Origin: JAIEPM01 sp964546815
GTDB lineage: Bacteria; Cyanobacteriota; Vampirovibrionia; Obscuribacterales; Obscuribacteraceae
Reading direction: 5' to 3'
DNA length: 64,000 bases
Assembly: GCA_964546815.1 (NCBI GenBank)
Contig: CAZJLR010000005.1
Location: forward strand, 121,041 to 185,040
Part shown: positions 49,515 to 57,119 of the stretch, one piece after another
Layout: each line of letters starts with the position of its first letter
How positions within the stretch are numbered: the stretch's first letter is position 1
The notes under the pieces: generated by a model
Databases searched by the model: none
What the model was told of the DNA's origin: nothing
What the model saw: the letters and a program-made list of their open reading frames with translations, nothing else
Translations under genes and position numbers: made by a program

Positions 49515-49567
49515 ATTTTTCTTGTTTCTCTTGTCTCAACTTGCTACTCCAACGCAAATCCGAACTT

Positions 49568-49680
49568 CGACATAAGTCGTCGCCTGGGCGCTGGCACGAG
49601 GTGTCACAAGTCTACAGCCAGCCGGGGTGGCCTACACGGCGCCACCCATTAAATCCAAGTCAAGGAGGCCGGGAACCCTT
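49568..49680 (-). promoter_or_regulatory. Hairpin-rich 5' leader of the giant gene
   Basis: Downstream of the predicted promoter the - strand leader (about 165 nt to the ATG) contains several tight hairpins. There is a 7-bp GGGTGGC/GCCACCC stem (49641-49647 with 49625-49631), a GACAC/GTGCC stem with one G-U pair around 49592-49604, and a CGAC-TTAT-GTCG hairpin (49568-49579). CCC-GTAA-GGG sits near the expected 5' end. The block is more GC-rich than its flanks. It matches no riboswitch consensus that I can recall with confidence, so a function in translation control, mRNA stability or ligand sensing is open. Confidence 0.45.
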
Positions 49681-49686
49681 ACGGGG

Positions 49687-49715
49687 ATACTAAAATTGTT
49701 CTTATCTGTGGTCAA
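49687..49715 (-). promoter_or_regulatory. Sigma-70-type promoter for the giant gene
   Basis: On the - strand, TTGACC (49715-49710) is separated by exactly 17 bases from TAGTAT (49692-49687). These match five and four of the six consensus bases. Transcription would start near 49680, leaving a leader of about 165 nt that spans the hairpin-rich block before the ATG at 49514. Confidence 0.5.
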
Positions 49716-50039
49716 AACTAGACACAGCCTGCTGTTGAACACTAATTGTCACTAAAAAAAATCTACTGACCCAGCAAAAAGCGATGACGGGCAGCAGCAG
49801 CATTTTGACCCCAAACGCCCCTCTCCAATTCTTCAACTAATTCAGATCTTGTCGCCCCCGTGTTCATGACCATCAAGGTCGTACCATTACCGTAGCTCCA
49901 GCGGAGATATTCGTAAGCAAGAACTGAAGGTCAACCAAGTGCAGCCGGTCAGGCTTCAGAACAGCCCCAATACGGGTTGCTAACTCGAATCAACCACCAT
50001 TTGTGCTTAAATGGGGATGGGGTGATTGGGGGCAGGTGT

Positions 50040-53000
50040 ATGCGTCAACGGTTCGCATTTTGTGTTGCAATGTCTTTAAGCATTGCATGCTCGCCTCTTG
50101 CCGCAAATGCTCAGACAGCCAACTTTCCAAATGGCAATCCCCTCCCACTTACCCATCAGACAACGCCGCCGCAGCAGTTGCTAGTGAGTCATGGAACATC
50201 AGTCGTAAACGCAAGCCAGCTAAGCTCTTCCACAGCTATTCAGGTGGCGCCAGGAGCCACTGCCATAATTGACTTTGGTTCCAATCCGAATTTAAGTTTC
50301 AGCGGTGACATTGTCAATTCAGGCTCAATTTTCGCCATATCGTCAAACCCAGCGGTTACAACAGCTCATCTTGGCGCTCACAACATATTCAATAATCAAG
50401 GAGCACTCCTTTCCAGCATTTTGCCGGCCTCGCTCTTGAGCTTCACCTCCTCAGCTGTCCCAAATCTCAATTTGTCACTTAGCGCCATAAATCAAATTGT
50501 GAATGCAGGCACAATTTCATCAGCCGGCAACCTTGCTATGAACGCTGGCACAATCGTCAACAGTGGAGCGATAAATGCTGCGCAAAATCTAAATATCACA
50601 TCGCAGCTTGGCACCATCGTGAACAGTGGCATCATTTCAGCAAGCGCGGGCAACCTGAATTTATCGAGTCTAGCCGGGCAAAATTTGATTGTGAACAACA
50701 TGAATGGAGTTCTGCAATCAATACTCGGGAATGTCAATTTTTCAACGGCGAGCGCAAGCTCTGCAATAGAAAAACTGAACATGAGCATTAATGGTGGCAA
50801 CATCCTCGGACGCGAACTCAACTTCAGCGCACCCAGCGGTGTGGTCGATATAAATACGAATGTGCTGGAAGGCACTGTAAACATCAACTCATGTGGCGCT
50901 CATTTGTCAGCAGACACAGCAAATCTAATTTTGGGTCAAATGAACATCAGCGGTGACCCGACTTTCTACAACACTGGCGGCAACATACTCATCAGCAATA
51001 ATTTAGACTTTCAGCCAGTTCAATTTGTTTCGGCCGAAGTCAACCTTGCAATAGTAGCTAAAGGCGATATCAACGCCGCAAACACAGTCACCACAATTTC
51101 TACGAATAGCCTACCGACGCCAGCCCCAGGCAACTGGCCCGGCGACGTATTCACAGGTTCAATTTTGATTGTTGCTGGAGCCAAATTCACCGCATCACCA
51201 ACAGATAATAGCCCAGTCCCAACGACTGGTTCGCCTCCACCGGGCGATACCACAAACACCTTGCTCATTAGCGGAGCAAGTAGCACCGGGGGCAGTGTCA
51301 ACTTGCCCAACGTAAACATAAGCAGCCAGGCCGGCAAACCAGGCAGCCCAGCAAATTCTGGTAATGTCATCATCGTTGCTTATGCGGCTGGAGCTAATAC
51401 AGGCAACATCTCAGTTAATTCAGTAACAACAGGCGAAACCAACGTCGTAACAAATGATTTGTTTGGTACAAATGGATCTGTAGCCATCATTGGACAGGGA
51501 AACATTTCAGTCGGCTCTATAAATACAAGCGGCAACTTCCTCAACACAAGCCTCAACAGCGGCAATATTTTGATAGCATCCTCTGCCATCGACATGCTGC
51601 AAATGCCAGTTCCTAGCAATGCGTGGATACCAACGCAAACGACTCTGGTCTCCCCAACCATATATAGTGGCGTCACAAACACCGCGGCAGCTCCCGGCAA
51701 TACGATTCTTACTGTGAGCAGCACCGCCGGCCTTAACGTGGGCGACACGTTAGTGTTAGACCCACTAGGACCCAGTTATGAAAAAGTAGTTGTGTCTGCC
51801 GTGAGTCCAGGCAACAACCAGATAAGCACGCAAGCACCTCTAGTGAATTATCATTACGCCTCAGAAACTGTTTACGAACGACCAAACCAAGCTAGCACAA
51901 GCACAACAATTAACGCTGGCGCCGGGGTGGTGCCAAACACTCCAATAATCAACAACAATGCAATTTTCGCACCAAACATGGGCAGCCTCGCAAATGGCAC
52001 AATAACCATCTCGGGGCAAATGAGCGGCACCGGCGCAGTAACCGTTGCCACAGCCGGAGCTGTGCAAGTAAACCAGTCAATCTCGCTTTCGATGAATCCA
52101 ACCACTGCGACACCGGCACCAACAAATTATTTCCGTCTTCCGACAATCAATATCACAGGTTCATCAGTGACTGTTGCCAGCGGAAACACAGTTAGTTCTG
52201 CTATCTCAGGATGCGCTTTCTGCCCAAATTCAACCAACATTTCAACTGCAAATTTGACAAACAACGGCACAATTGGATCTGCCTCCGGTGGAAACATGTT
52301 TGTCAACGTATCTTCATCCGGCAACTTAGCGGTCTCGGGCACCGGCACATTCACAGCGCCAACGGCAAGCGTCATCGAGCTTACAGCAGCAGACAAAAAC
52401 ACGCTGAACTTAAATTCAGCCCTTGCCTTCAATACTGGTAGCAACTCGCTCGTAATTCTCGATGCTCAAGGTAACGGAGGCACCATCAATGTTAATGGCG
52501 CTATGTCATTCACCGGCTCACCAATTGTCAGCGTCAATTCACCTAATTTAAATCCTGGCTCAAACTCAGGGTTCAATTCAGTTTCAAGTGGCGGCGCTTT
52601 TCTATTCGGCTCGGGCTATACGGCAAATCCGCTTACACTAACATTGAATGGTGCCTTCGGACTGACAGGAGCACCGGCTAGCTTTACCCCATATTTTGGG
52701 CAAAACATGGTCTTCGCCGGCACAGGTACTTTGACTGCATCTAATCCCACTGTTTTCCAAACAGCAGGAGGAGGCAGCATCACAAATTCGGCCAGCGTCA
52801 CATTATCTGGCAGCAATATCTACACAGCCAACAATCCATCAGGCGACATTCAAGGTGCCGCATTCCAACCCTATGTCGGAGGGCGCATCAGCGGACAAAA
52901 TCCACCTTTCGTTAGTTTTGCAGCATACCCTTACCAGGTTGTGCTGGCACTCCTCGGAAATATGTTGGCCACAACAGACACCACATCAAAGCCCGGGCTA

Positions 53001-55100
53001 ACCATCGTTACTCCACAATTTCAATATGTATCTACTTATACGCAAGTTTACTCAGCGGGATTTGTAATACAGGCGGCAAAACAATTGGGACTGCGTGTTT
53101 CAGCAGGAGTCTTTGTAGACGTTAACGGCGACAACATCGGCTCAATGACTCAAAGTGCATATAACACTGCGGTGTTTGATACCAAAGCAGCATTAGCAGG
53201 TGCGGCAATTTACGGCAACGTAATTGACGTTGTTGTTGGCAACGAAGATGTAATTGCTCAAACCGGAAGTAACGATGCTTCGCCATCTATGACCACACTG
53301 CAGCATCTCATACAAGGCGGAACCATCAACATCCAATTTGTAGGACCCGTAACAACAACGGGGGCACAACCGCTTCGCAATTCAACAACGAATCCAGTTA
53401 CAGGGCTGACATTCACCGGTGCCACATTGCCAGTGACCACGAAACAAAAGAATGGCGTGCTAAATCTGGTTACAGATCCGCTGCCAAACAATAGCGCAGG
53501 AATGACGGCTTTGATGAACAGCCTAGATCAATACGTATATGGCAACTACTACCCGTTTTTCGATCAGTCTTCAGTCGTGCCTACTTTGATTAGCACTCCA
53601 AATATTACCCAAGCAGCATTCACTACACTCGTGCAAAACTACATGACGAGTAATTTCACAACAAACACAACGAATTTCACCACCGCAGGAATAAGCACTA
53701 CTAGAATTCGTGTTGGCGAAACTGGCTGGGCAACACCAATGTTGCAGTTATCGAGCAACCCGCAAACGGGTTATGTAGGTGTTGGTCTACCGCAACAAAG
53801 CCTAAAATGGGCACAGTGGTATTTCCCTGCAATGCAACAATGGTCTGCCACCCAGGTTGATCCGTTGAACAGCAACAAAGCAGGCATTGCCATAGAGGGA
53901 TATTTTGCCGCTTACGACGAACCATGGAAGGGCGTACTAGGCAAAAATCCAAACGGAATAGCAGTGACTGTTGGCGCCAATGCCAATGCAGGCTTAACTT
54001 CATTGCCAACTTCAAATGCTGCTGCATTCTACAACCCAGCGACTTTGACACCTATGAGTGTGGTGATAAATCCGCTTGGTGCAAATCAAGAAATCCAAAG
54101 CTATTTCAATCCTCAGCCTGGCAATAATAACTTGCCAATCAATAACACAAACTTTCCCTCGACACTGGTAAACACTCACGTAGCGGGAGAGTCGATTGTA
54201 TCAGGCTCGCCACAAGAACCCTTCTTCGGCATACTCGTAGCAACTGGTACGAATGTTTCGACTGGCAATATTTACAATCTTAGTGGCAGCACCCAACAAT
54301 ATTCGGTGGTTGCAGCAAACTTGACACAACTTTCCAGCCCACCCACACCGCGTGCTGCTAGCTCGGCAAGTCCAACACTTTTGCAAAGCACTCCGCAGTT
54401 AGTCGTAAATGGACTAAGCGCTCAGCTTGCATTGGGAAGTAACGTCAACAACACTACAATTATCCCAACAGATATTAACCCCGAACGCATTCCCGGCGAA
54501 GAATCTGATACTGGCGATTTAGCTGCCCAATCAGCCTCCGCAGGAAATCAGTCTTTAGCTGGTGCCTTCAGAAATTTCACTAATAACATCTTGCCGAATC
54601 CCGAAGGAAATTCAGTTTCTCTGCCGCAAGGCAACGCACTGTTTCTACCAGATCACGATATTGTGGTGCAAACGCCACTTGCACGCATAAATATTTCAGA
54701 AGGCGCGGCCGTTATGATTTTCCAAAGTGACTCGGGTCTTAGCGTGTTCAATTTGTTTGACAACAAAACCGGTGATGTTGCAATCGGCATTGGCGATGAA
54801 ACGCAAGAGCTGGGCGTTGGGCGTCAGCTTTCAATCACTAACAAACAAGAACAATCGCTACGCGACATCATTCCTGATTCACTTGCGGTGAGAAACGTTG
54901 CCGATGGACGTGTTAACTCAAGAAGAGTAATTTCATCAGAATTTTCGCACGCTTCAGCTTTTTCCAATTTTCCTGGTTTGAAAAAACTATTCAACTCAGA
55001 TGATAAAAACGACAGGAGAAAAGCCGAGCAAATAATGAAAACAGCTGCAGCAATAACCCTGATTAAGCGAGGAGCAGACCCCTACCAGCCTGCACATTAG
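50040..55100 (+). CDS. Exported surface protein with embedded GH17 (beta-1,3-glucanase-type) domain and FecR-like C-terminus
   Basis: The 1686-residue protein starts at the ATG at 50040, preceded by GGGGGCAGG; the open frame upstream begins at a TTG and lacks a signal sequence. A signal peptide ends PLAANA, with cleavage expected before Q25. Residues 25-930 are a solenoid related to the giant protein (MNISGDPTFYNTGGN, LISGASSTGG). Residues about 935-1320 match glycoside hydrolase family 17: VVVGNED (acid/base candidate Glu1069), NYYPFFD (about 1167), VGETGWATP (nucleophile candidate Glu1227) and YFAAYDEPWK (1288-1297). GH17 enzymes cleave or remodel beta-1,3-glucans in a TIM barrel. A FecR-like domain (about 1527-1603) and tail IMKTAAAITLIKRG (about 1664-1678) end the protein. 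It probably acts at the cell surface on algal, fungal or self-made glucan; the substrate is inferred from family only. Confidence 0.85.
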   Translation: MRQRFAFCVAMSLSIACSPLAANAQTANFPNGNPLPLTHQTTPPQQLLVSHGTSVVNASQLSSSTAIQVAPGATAIIDFGSNPNLSFSGDIVNSGSIFAISSNPAVTTAHLGAHNIFNNQGALLSSILPASLLSFTSSAVPNLNLSLSAINQIVNAGTISSAGNLAMNAGTIVNSGAINAAQNLNITSQLGTIVNSGIISASAGNLNLSSLAGQNLIVNNMNGVLQSILGNVNFSTASASSAIEKLNMSINGGNILGRELNFSAPSGVVDINTNVLEGTVNINSCGAHLSADTANLILGQMNISGDPTFYNTGGNILISNNLDFQPVQFVSAEVNLAIVAKGDINAANTVTTISTNSLPTPAPGNWPGDVFTGSILIVAGAKFTASPTDNSPVPTTGSPPPGDTTNTLLISGASSTGGSVNLPNVNISSQAGKPGSPANSGNVIIVAYAAGANTGNISVNSVTTGETNVVTNDLFGTNGSVAIIGQGNISVGSINTSGNFLNTSLNSGNILIASSAIDMLQMPVPSNAWIPTQTTLVSPTIYSGVTNTAAAPGNTILTVSSTAGLNVGDTLVLDPLGPSYEKVVVSAVSPGNNQISTQAPLVNYHYASETVYERPNQASTSTTINAGAGVVPNTPIINNNAIFAPNMGSLANGTITISGQMSGTGAVTVATAGAVQVNQSISLSMNPTTATPAPTNYFRLPTINITGSSVTVASGNTVSSAISGCAFCPNSTNISTANLTNNGTIGSASGGNMFVNVSSSGNLAVSGTGTFTAPTASVIELTAADKNTLNLNSALAFNTGSNSLVILDAQGNGGTINVNGAMSFTGSPIVSVNSPNLNPGSNSGFNSVSSGGAFLFGSGYTANPLTLTLNGAFGLTGAPASFTPYFGQNMVFAGTGTLTASNPTVFQTAGGGSITNSASVTLSGSNIYTANNPSGDIQGAAFQPYVGGRISGQNPPFVSFAAYPYQVVLALLGNMLATTDTTSKPGLTIVTPQFQYVSTYTQVYSAGFVIQAAKQLGLRVSAGVFVDVNGDNIGSMTQSAYNTAVFDTKAALAGAAIYGNVIDVVVGNEDVIAQTGSNDASPSMTTLQHLIQGGTINIQFVGPVTTTGAQPLRNSTTNPVTGLTFTGATLPVTTKQKNGVLNLVTDPLPNNSAGMTALMNSLDQYVYGNYYPFFDQSSVVPTLISTPNITQAAFTTLVQNYMTSNFTTNTTNFTTAGISTTRIRVGETGWATPMLQLSSNPQTGYVGVGLPQQSLKWAQWYFPAMQQWSATQVDPLNSNKAGIAIEGYFAAYDEPWKGVLGKNPNGIAVTVGANANAGLTSLPTSNAAAFYNPATLTPMSVVINPLGANQEIQSYFNPQPGNNNLPINNTNFPSTLVNTHVAGESIVSGSPQEPFFGILVATGTNVSTGNIYNLSGSTQQYSVVAANLTQLSSPPTPRAASSASPTLLQSTPQLVVNGLSAQLALGSNVNNTTIIPTDINPERIPGEESDTGDLAAQSASAGNQSLAGAFRNFTNNILPNPEGNSVSLPQGNALFLPDHDIVVQTPLARINISEGAAVMIFQSDSGLSVFNLFDNKTGDVAIGIGDETQELGVGRQLSITNKQEQSLRDIIPDSLAVRNVADGRVNSRRVISSEFSHASAFSNFPGLKKLFNSDDKNDRRKAEQIMKTAAAITLIKRGADPYQPAH

Positions 55101-55152
55101 TCAATATCTCAGGTCGCAGTATTAGCAATTCTTCAACGTATAGGTAGGAATT

Positions 55153-55551
55153 ATGGACGACATTCAAAAAGCGAAAGACAGCCTTCCGTCGCAATTCAAG
55201 AAACCAATGATAACGTGGATTTTGCTTAGCATCTTGGGAATAGGTGCAATCTTAGCAGGTGTCACAAGTATATTCACTTTTGCCCCCCTCATACTAATTT
55301 CCGTTGGTTTGATAATTCTAGGTGTCTCCATTGCCGGAGCATCAGTTTCACTTTTCGGTCCTAAGGGCGCGCTGAACACGAACGCAATCGGAAATGAAAT
55401 CGCAAGACTGGAAGCCTCACTTGCAAACGGCAGCAGTAAAGACAGAGCAAGAGATATCGATCAACTTGTTACCTGGTACACACGACAAGGCGACACGCAA
55501 AAGGCTGAAATGTGGAGCAAAGAGCTCTTAAAGCTTGTTGACTCGCAATAG
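55153..55551 (+). CDS. Small membrane protein with two transmembrane segments
   Basis: The 132-residue protein starts with ATG after TAGGAATT. After a short hydrophilic N-terminus, two hydrophobic segments (about residues 20-40 and 43-66) form a tight hairpin. A cytoplasmic-looking helical tail of about 60 charged residues follows (NEIARLEASLANG, DIDQLVTWYTRQGD, ending in Lys/Leu-rich sequence). The tail resembles one TPR-like helix pair, which would suit protein contacts. I do not recognise a named family. It lies 52 bp after the GH17-bearing gene on the same strand and could be co-transcribed. It is convergent with the iron-permease-like gene, from which its stop is separated by only 4 bp. 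Confidence 0.7.
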   Translation: MDDIQKAKDSLPSQFKKPMITWILLSILGIGAILAGVTSIFTFAPLILISVGLIILGVSIAGASVSLFGPKGALNTNAIGNEIARLEASLANGSSKDRARDIDQLVTWYTRQGDTQKAEMWSKELLKLVDSQ

Positions 55552-55555
55552 CAAA

Positions 55556-55942
55556 CTAATTAGGCGAGGAAGAGTGACGTGCAGCCTCAGCAGCTTTCCG
55601 CGCGTCTTCCTCGTGCTTGTCGATATCCTGCTCTCTTCTGTTCTCCAAATCAAGAATTCTCTCGTCCACACCTAATTTATCCAAGACATGGTTCAATTTT
55701 ATATGCAACGCTTGTGCGTCCTTTTTCTCTGCTCGCTGAATGAGAAAAACCATCAAGAAAGTAACCGTTGTGGTTACTGTATTAATGAATAACTGCCATG
55801 GTTCGGAGAAATTGAGAATCGGTCCGGCTATGAGCCACGCAAACACAATGAGCAATGCGAATGCAAAGCCTAAGGAACCACTGGTTGCATCCGTGACTCT
55901 GACGGACAGAGTTTCTAAAAAATCGCTATGAAATTTTGGCAT
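55556..55942 (-). CDS. Low-affinity iron permease family membrane protein (PF04120-type)
   Basis: The 128-residue protein has two membrane spans (about residues 23-44 and 51-70). Its signature sequence is GSLGFAFALLIVFAWLIAGP, then EPWQLFINTVTTTVTFLMVF, then LIQRAEKKDAQALHIKLNHV, which is characteristic of the low-affinity iron permease/transport family. The remaining 40 residues are a highly charged helix (DIDKHEEDARKAAEAA) that probably forms a coiled coil in the cytoplasm. The family is named after yeast Fet4-related transport, but bacterial short versions are poorly characterised and may not transport iron. The start at 55942 has only a weak GAGA-type ribosome site. The next gene on this strand upstream is the histone-like gene. 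Confidence 0.8.
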   Translation of the reverse strand: MPKFHSDFLETLSVRVTDATSGSLGFAFALLIVFAWLIAGPILNFSEPWQLFINTVTTTVTFLMVFLIQRAEKKDAQALHIKLNHVLDKLGVDERILDLENRREQDIDKHEEDARKAAEAARHSSSPN

Positions 55943-56010
55943 GGTTATCTATCTCAGTCATTGTACTTTGATGATGTGGACAAGATGAATTTTCTATTTG
56001 CAGTGATGAA

Positions 56011-56796
56011 CTAAGATTTCTTGGTTGTTGCCTTTTTCTTTGGTGTAGTCGATTTCTTAGCGGTTGTCCTTTTCGATGCAGAAGTCTTTTTTGTCGCACG
56101 AGCCTTTTTGGTTGCTGAACCCTTTTTCGTAGCTGACGACTTCTTAGCAGGTGAAGGCTTTTTACCTGCTACCGATTTCTTAGCAGTAGAAGTAGAAGTC
56201 TTCGCCTTACTTCCCGCTTTGGTTGAGGCAGGCTTAGCAGCTGAAACCTTTTTATCGCCGCCGGACTTCTTACTTGCTGCAGTCGTCTTTGTATCGCCTG
56301 ATTTTGCTGATTTGGTTTTGGCACTTGATTTTTTAGTCGAAGACAAATTACTGCTTTTGCTCTTCGAAGTTGTAGATTTCTTGCTTGACGGGGCTTTCTC
56401 GCTTGCTTTAGTCTTGCTTCCAGAGGACTTTTTCGAAGTGGAAGACTTAGAAGAAGCTGATTTTTTGTTTGCTTTTGCCTTACTTGCACCTTTCGCTTTT
56501 TTGCCACGTTTTCTGGGCGCAGCCTTTTCAGAATTCTCTGCTGATGGCGCCAGCCGCTCTCCCGCATCGCGAGTCTCAGCAGCGTTCTCTGCACTAGAAC
56601 TTCTTGCATTTTCCTTTTCATCTTCAGACATTTTCGGACCTTCTTTTTCGCCACCGCCAGTTTGCTTATTCACCGTAGCCCACGCCCTTTTCTCTGCTTC
56701 GTCTTCGCTTATGCCTTTTTCTTCGTAGCTATCTTCTATATGCTCAGCTTGACGTTTCTGTTTGTCTGTATATTTATCCTTACTTCCTTGTGGCAT
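56011..56796 (-). CDS. Histone-H1-like Lys/Ser/Ala-rich protein with 'plasmid stabilization'-type N-terminus
   Basis: The 261-residue protein starts with ATG 8 bases after GGAGG. Residues 1-50 (SKDKYTDKQKRQAEHIEDSY, then EKGISEDEAEKRAWATVNKQ) match a small domain often annotated as plasmid stabilization protein. Residues about 50-90 are acidic. Residues about 94-261 are a low-complexity basic tail with dozens of KKS, KKT, AKK and SKSK repeats, like the C-terminal domain of eukaryotic linker histone H1 and bacterial Hc1/AlgP-type proteins. Such tails bind DNA without sequence specificity and compact it. I infer a nucleoid-associated or stress-related DNA-binding role. The Lys-rich tail forces an A-rich coding strand, and the opposite strand has a spurious 235-codon ORF. 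Confidence 0.8.
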   Translation of the reverse strand: MPQGSKDKYTDKQKRQAEHIEDSYEEKGISEDEAEKRAWATVNKQTGGGEKEGPKMSEDEKENARSSSAENAAETRDAGERLAPSAENSEKAAPRKRGKKAKGASKAKANKKSASSKSSTSKKSSGSKTKASEKAPSSKKSTTSKSKSSNLSSTKKSSAKTKSAKSGDTKTTAASKKSGGDKKVSAAKPASTKAGSKAKTSTSTAKKSVAGKKPSPAKKSSATKKGSATKKARATKKTSASKRTTAKKSTTPKKKATTKKS

Positions 56797-57119
56797 AACT
56801 CATACCTCCATATGCTCTAAGTCCTCGCGATTTTGTTAGATTGCCGCTCTGGAATAGGGTGCAAAAATGGAAAAAAGGTTCCAAGTAGCAGAAAAGTGGG
56901 AGACAAAGGAACAGTCCACCTTATAGAATTTAGACTAAGGCAGACAACTGCTCTATCTCTAGACATTTTGTTTAAATGTGGTGTGTGTGCATTTTCTGCG
57001 CCACGAATTGTTTACCAATACCTGCTCTAATTGCACTAACTGAATACTTCAAGTTGTCCTTTAGAACAAAATTTTCATTCTTGATGTTGCAAAATGAAAA
57101 ATGAAGGCAGGAATCATTA
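56797..57119. other. Divergent intergenic region, 323 bp
   Basis: This region lies between the histone-like gene (-) and the HExxH protein gene (+). The only structure I see is an 8-bp inverted repeat TTTTCATT/AATGAAAA (57072-57079 and 57093-57100, 13-base loop). It sits just upstream of the AGGA ribosome site (57109-57112) of the + strand gene and could be an operator or an mRNA hairpin near the start codon. A 65-codon ORF inside has no supporting features. Confidence 0.4.

Larger units (their letters stand above)
49515..50039. other. Divergent intergenic region between two giant surface-protein genes
   Basis: This 525-bp gap separates the giant - strand gene from the + strand GH17-bearing gene. 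It holds the - strand promoter and structured leader listed separately. Close to the + strand start there is a short CCATTT/AAATGG hairpin (49997-50014), followed by a run of G-rich sequence that includes the probable ribosome site. I see no convincing + strand promoter and no protein gene in the gap. Confidence 0.6.

Noticed and set aside
13830..47480. CRISPR-like or satellite DNA array
   Set aside because: The periodicity is about 690 bp, in frame and diverged at codon level; there are no short exact repeats with unique spacers.
8650..49377. Dozens of long + strand ORFs (up to 540 codons) opposite the giant gene
   Set aside because: They are Pro/Leu/Val-rich mirror images of Gly/Asn/Thr/Ser-rich solenoid codons. 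They have no ribosome sites or domains, and they break repeatedly where the - strand frame continues for 13,969 codons.
49568..49700. Known riboswitch (ykkC/guanidine, c-di-GMP-I, ydaO or cobalamin) in the leader
   Set aside because: Short matches such as CTACACGG or AGGGTTCC occur, but on opposite strands or without the rest of the conserved core. No class fits.
50003..50272. 89-codon ORF overlapping the start of the GH17-bearing gene
   Set aside because: It lies out of frame with a protein that has a clear signal peptide, and has no features of its own.
56021..56728. 235-codon + strand ORF opposite the histone-like gene
   Set aside because: It is a Phe/Leu/Ala-rich complement of Lys/Ser codons; the - strand gene has a strong ribosome site and a recognisable N-terminal domain.
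56833..57030. 65-codon + strand ORF in the intergenic region
   Set aside because: There is no ribosome site, no recognisable motif and no conserved-looking composition.
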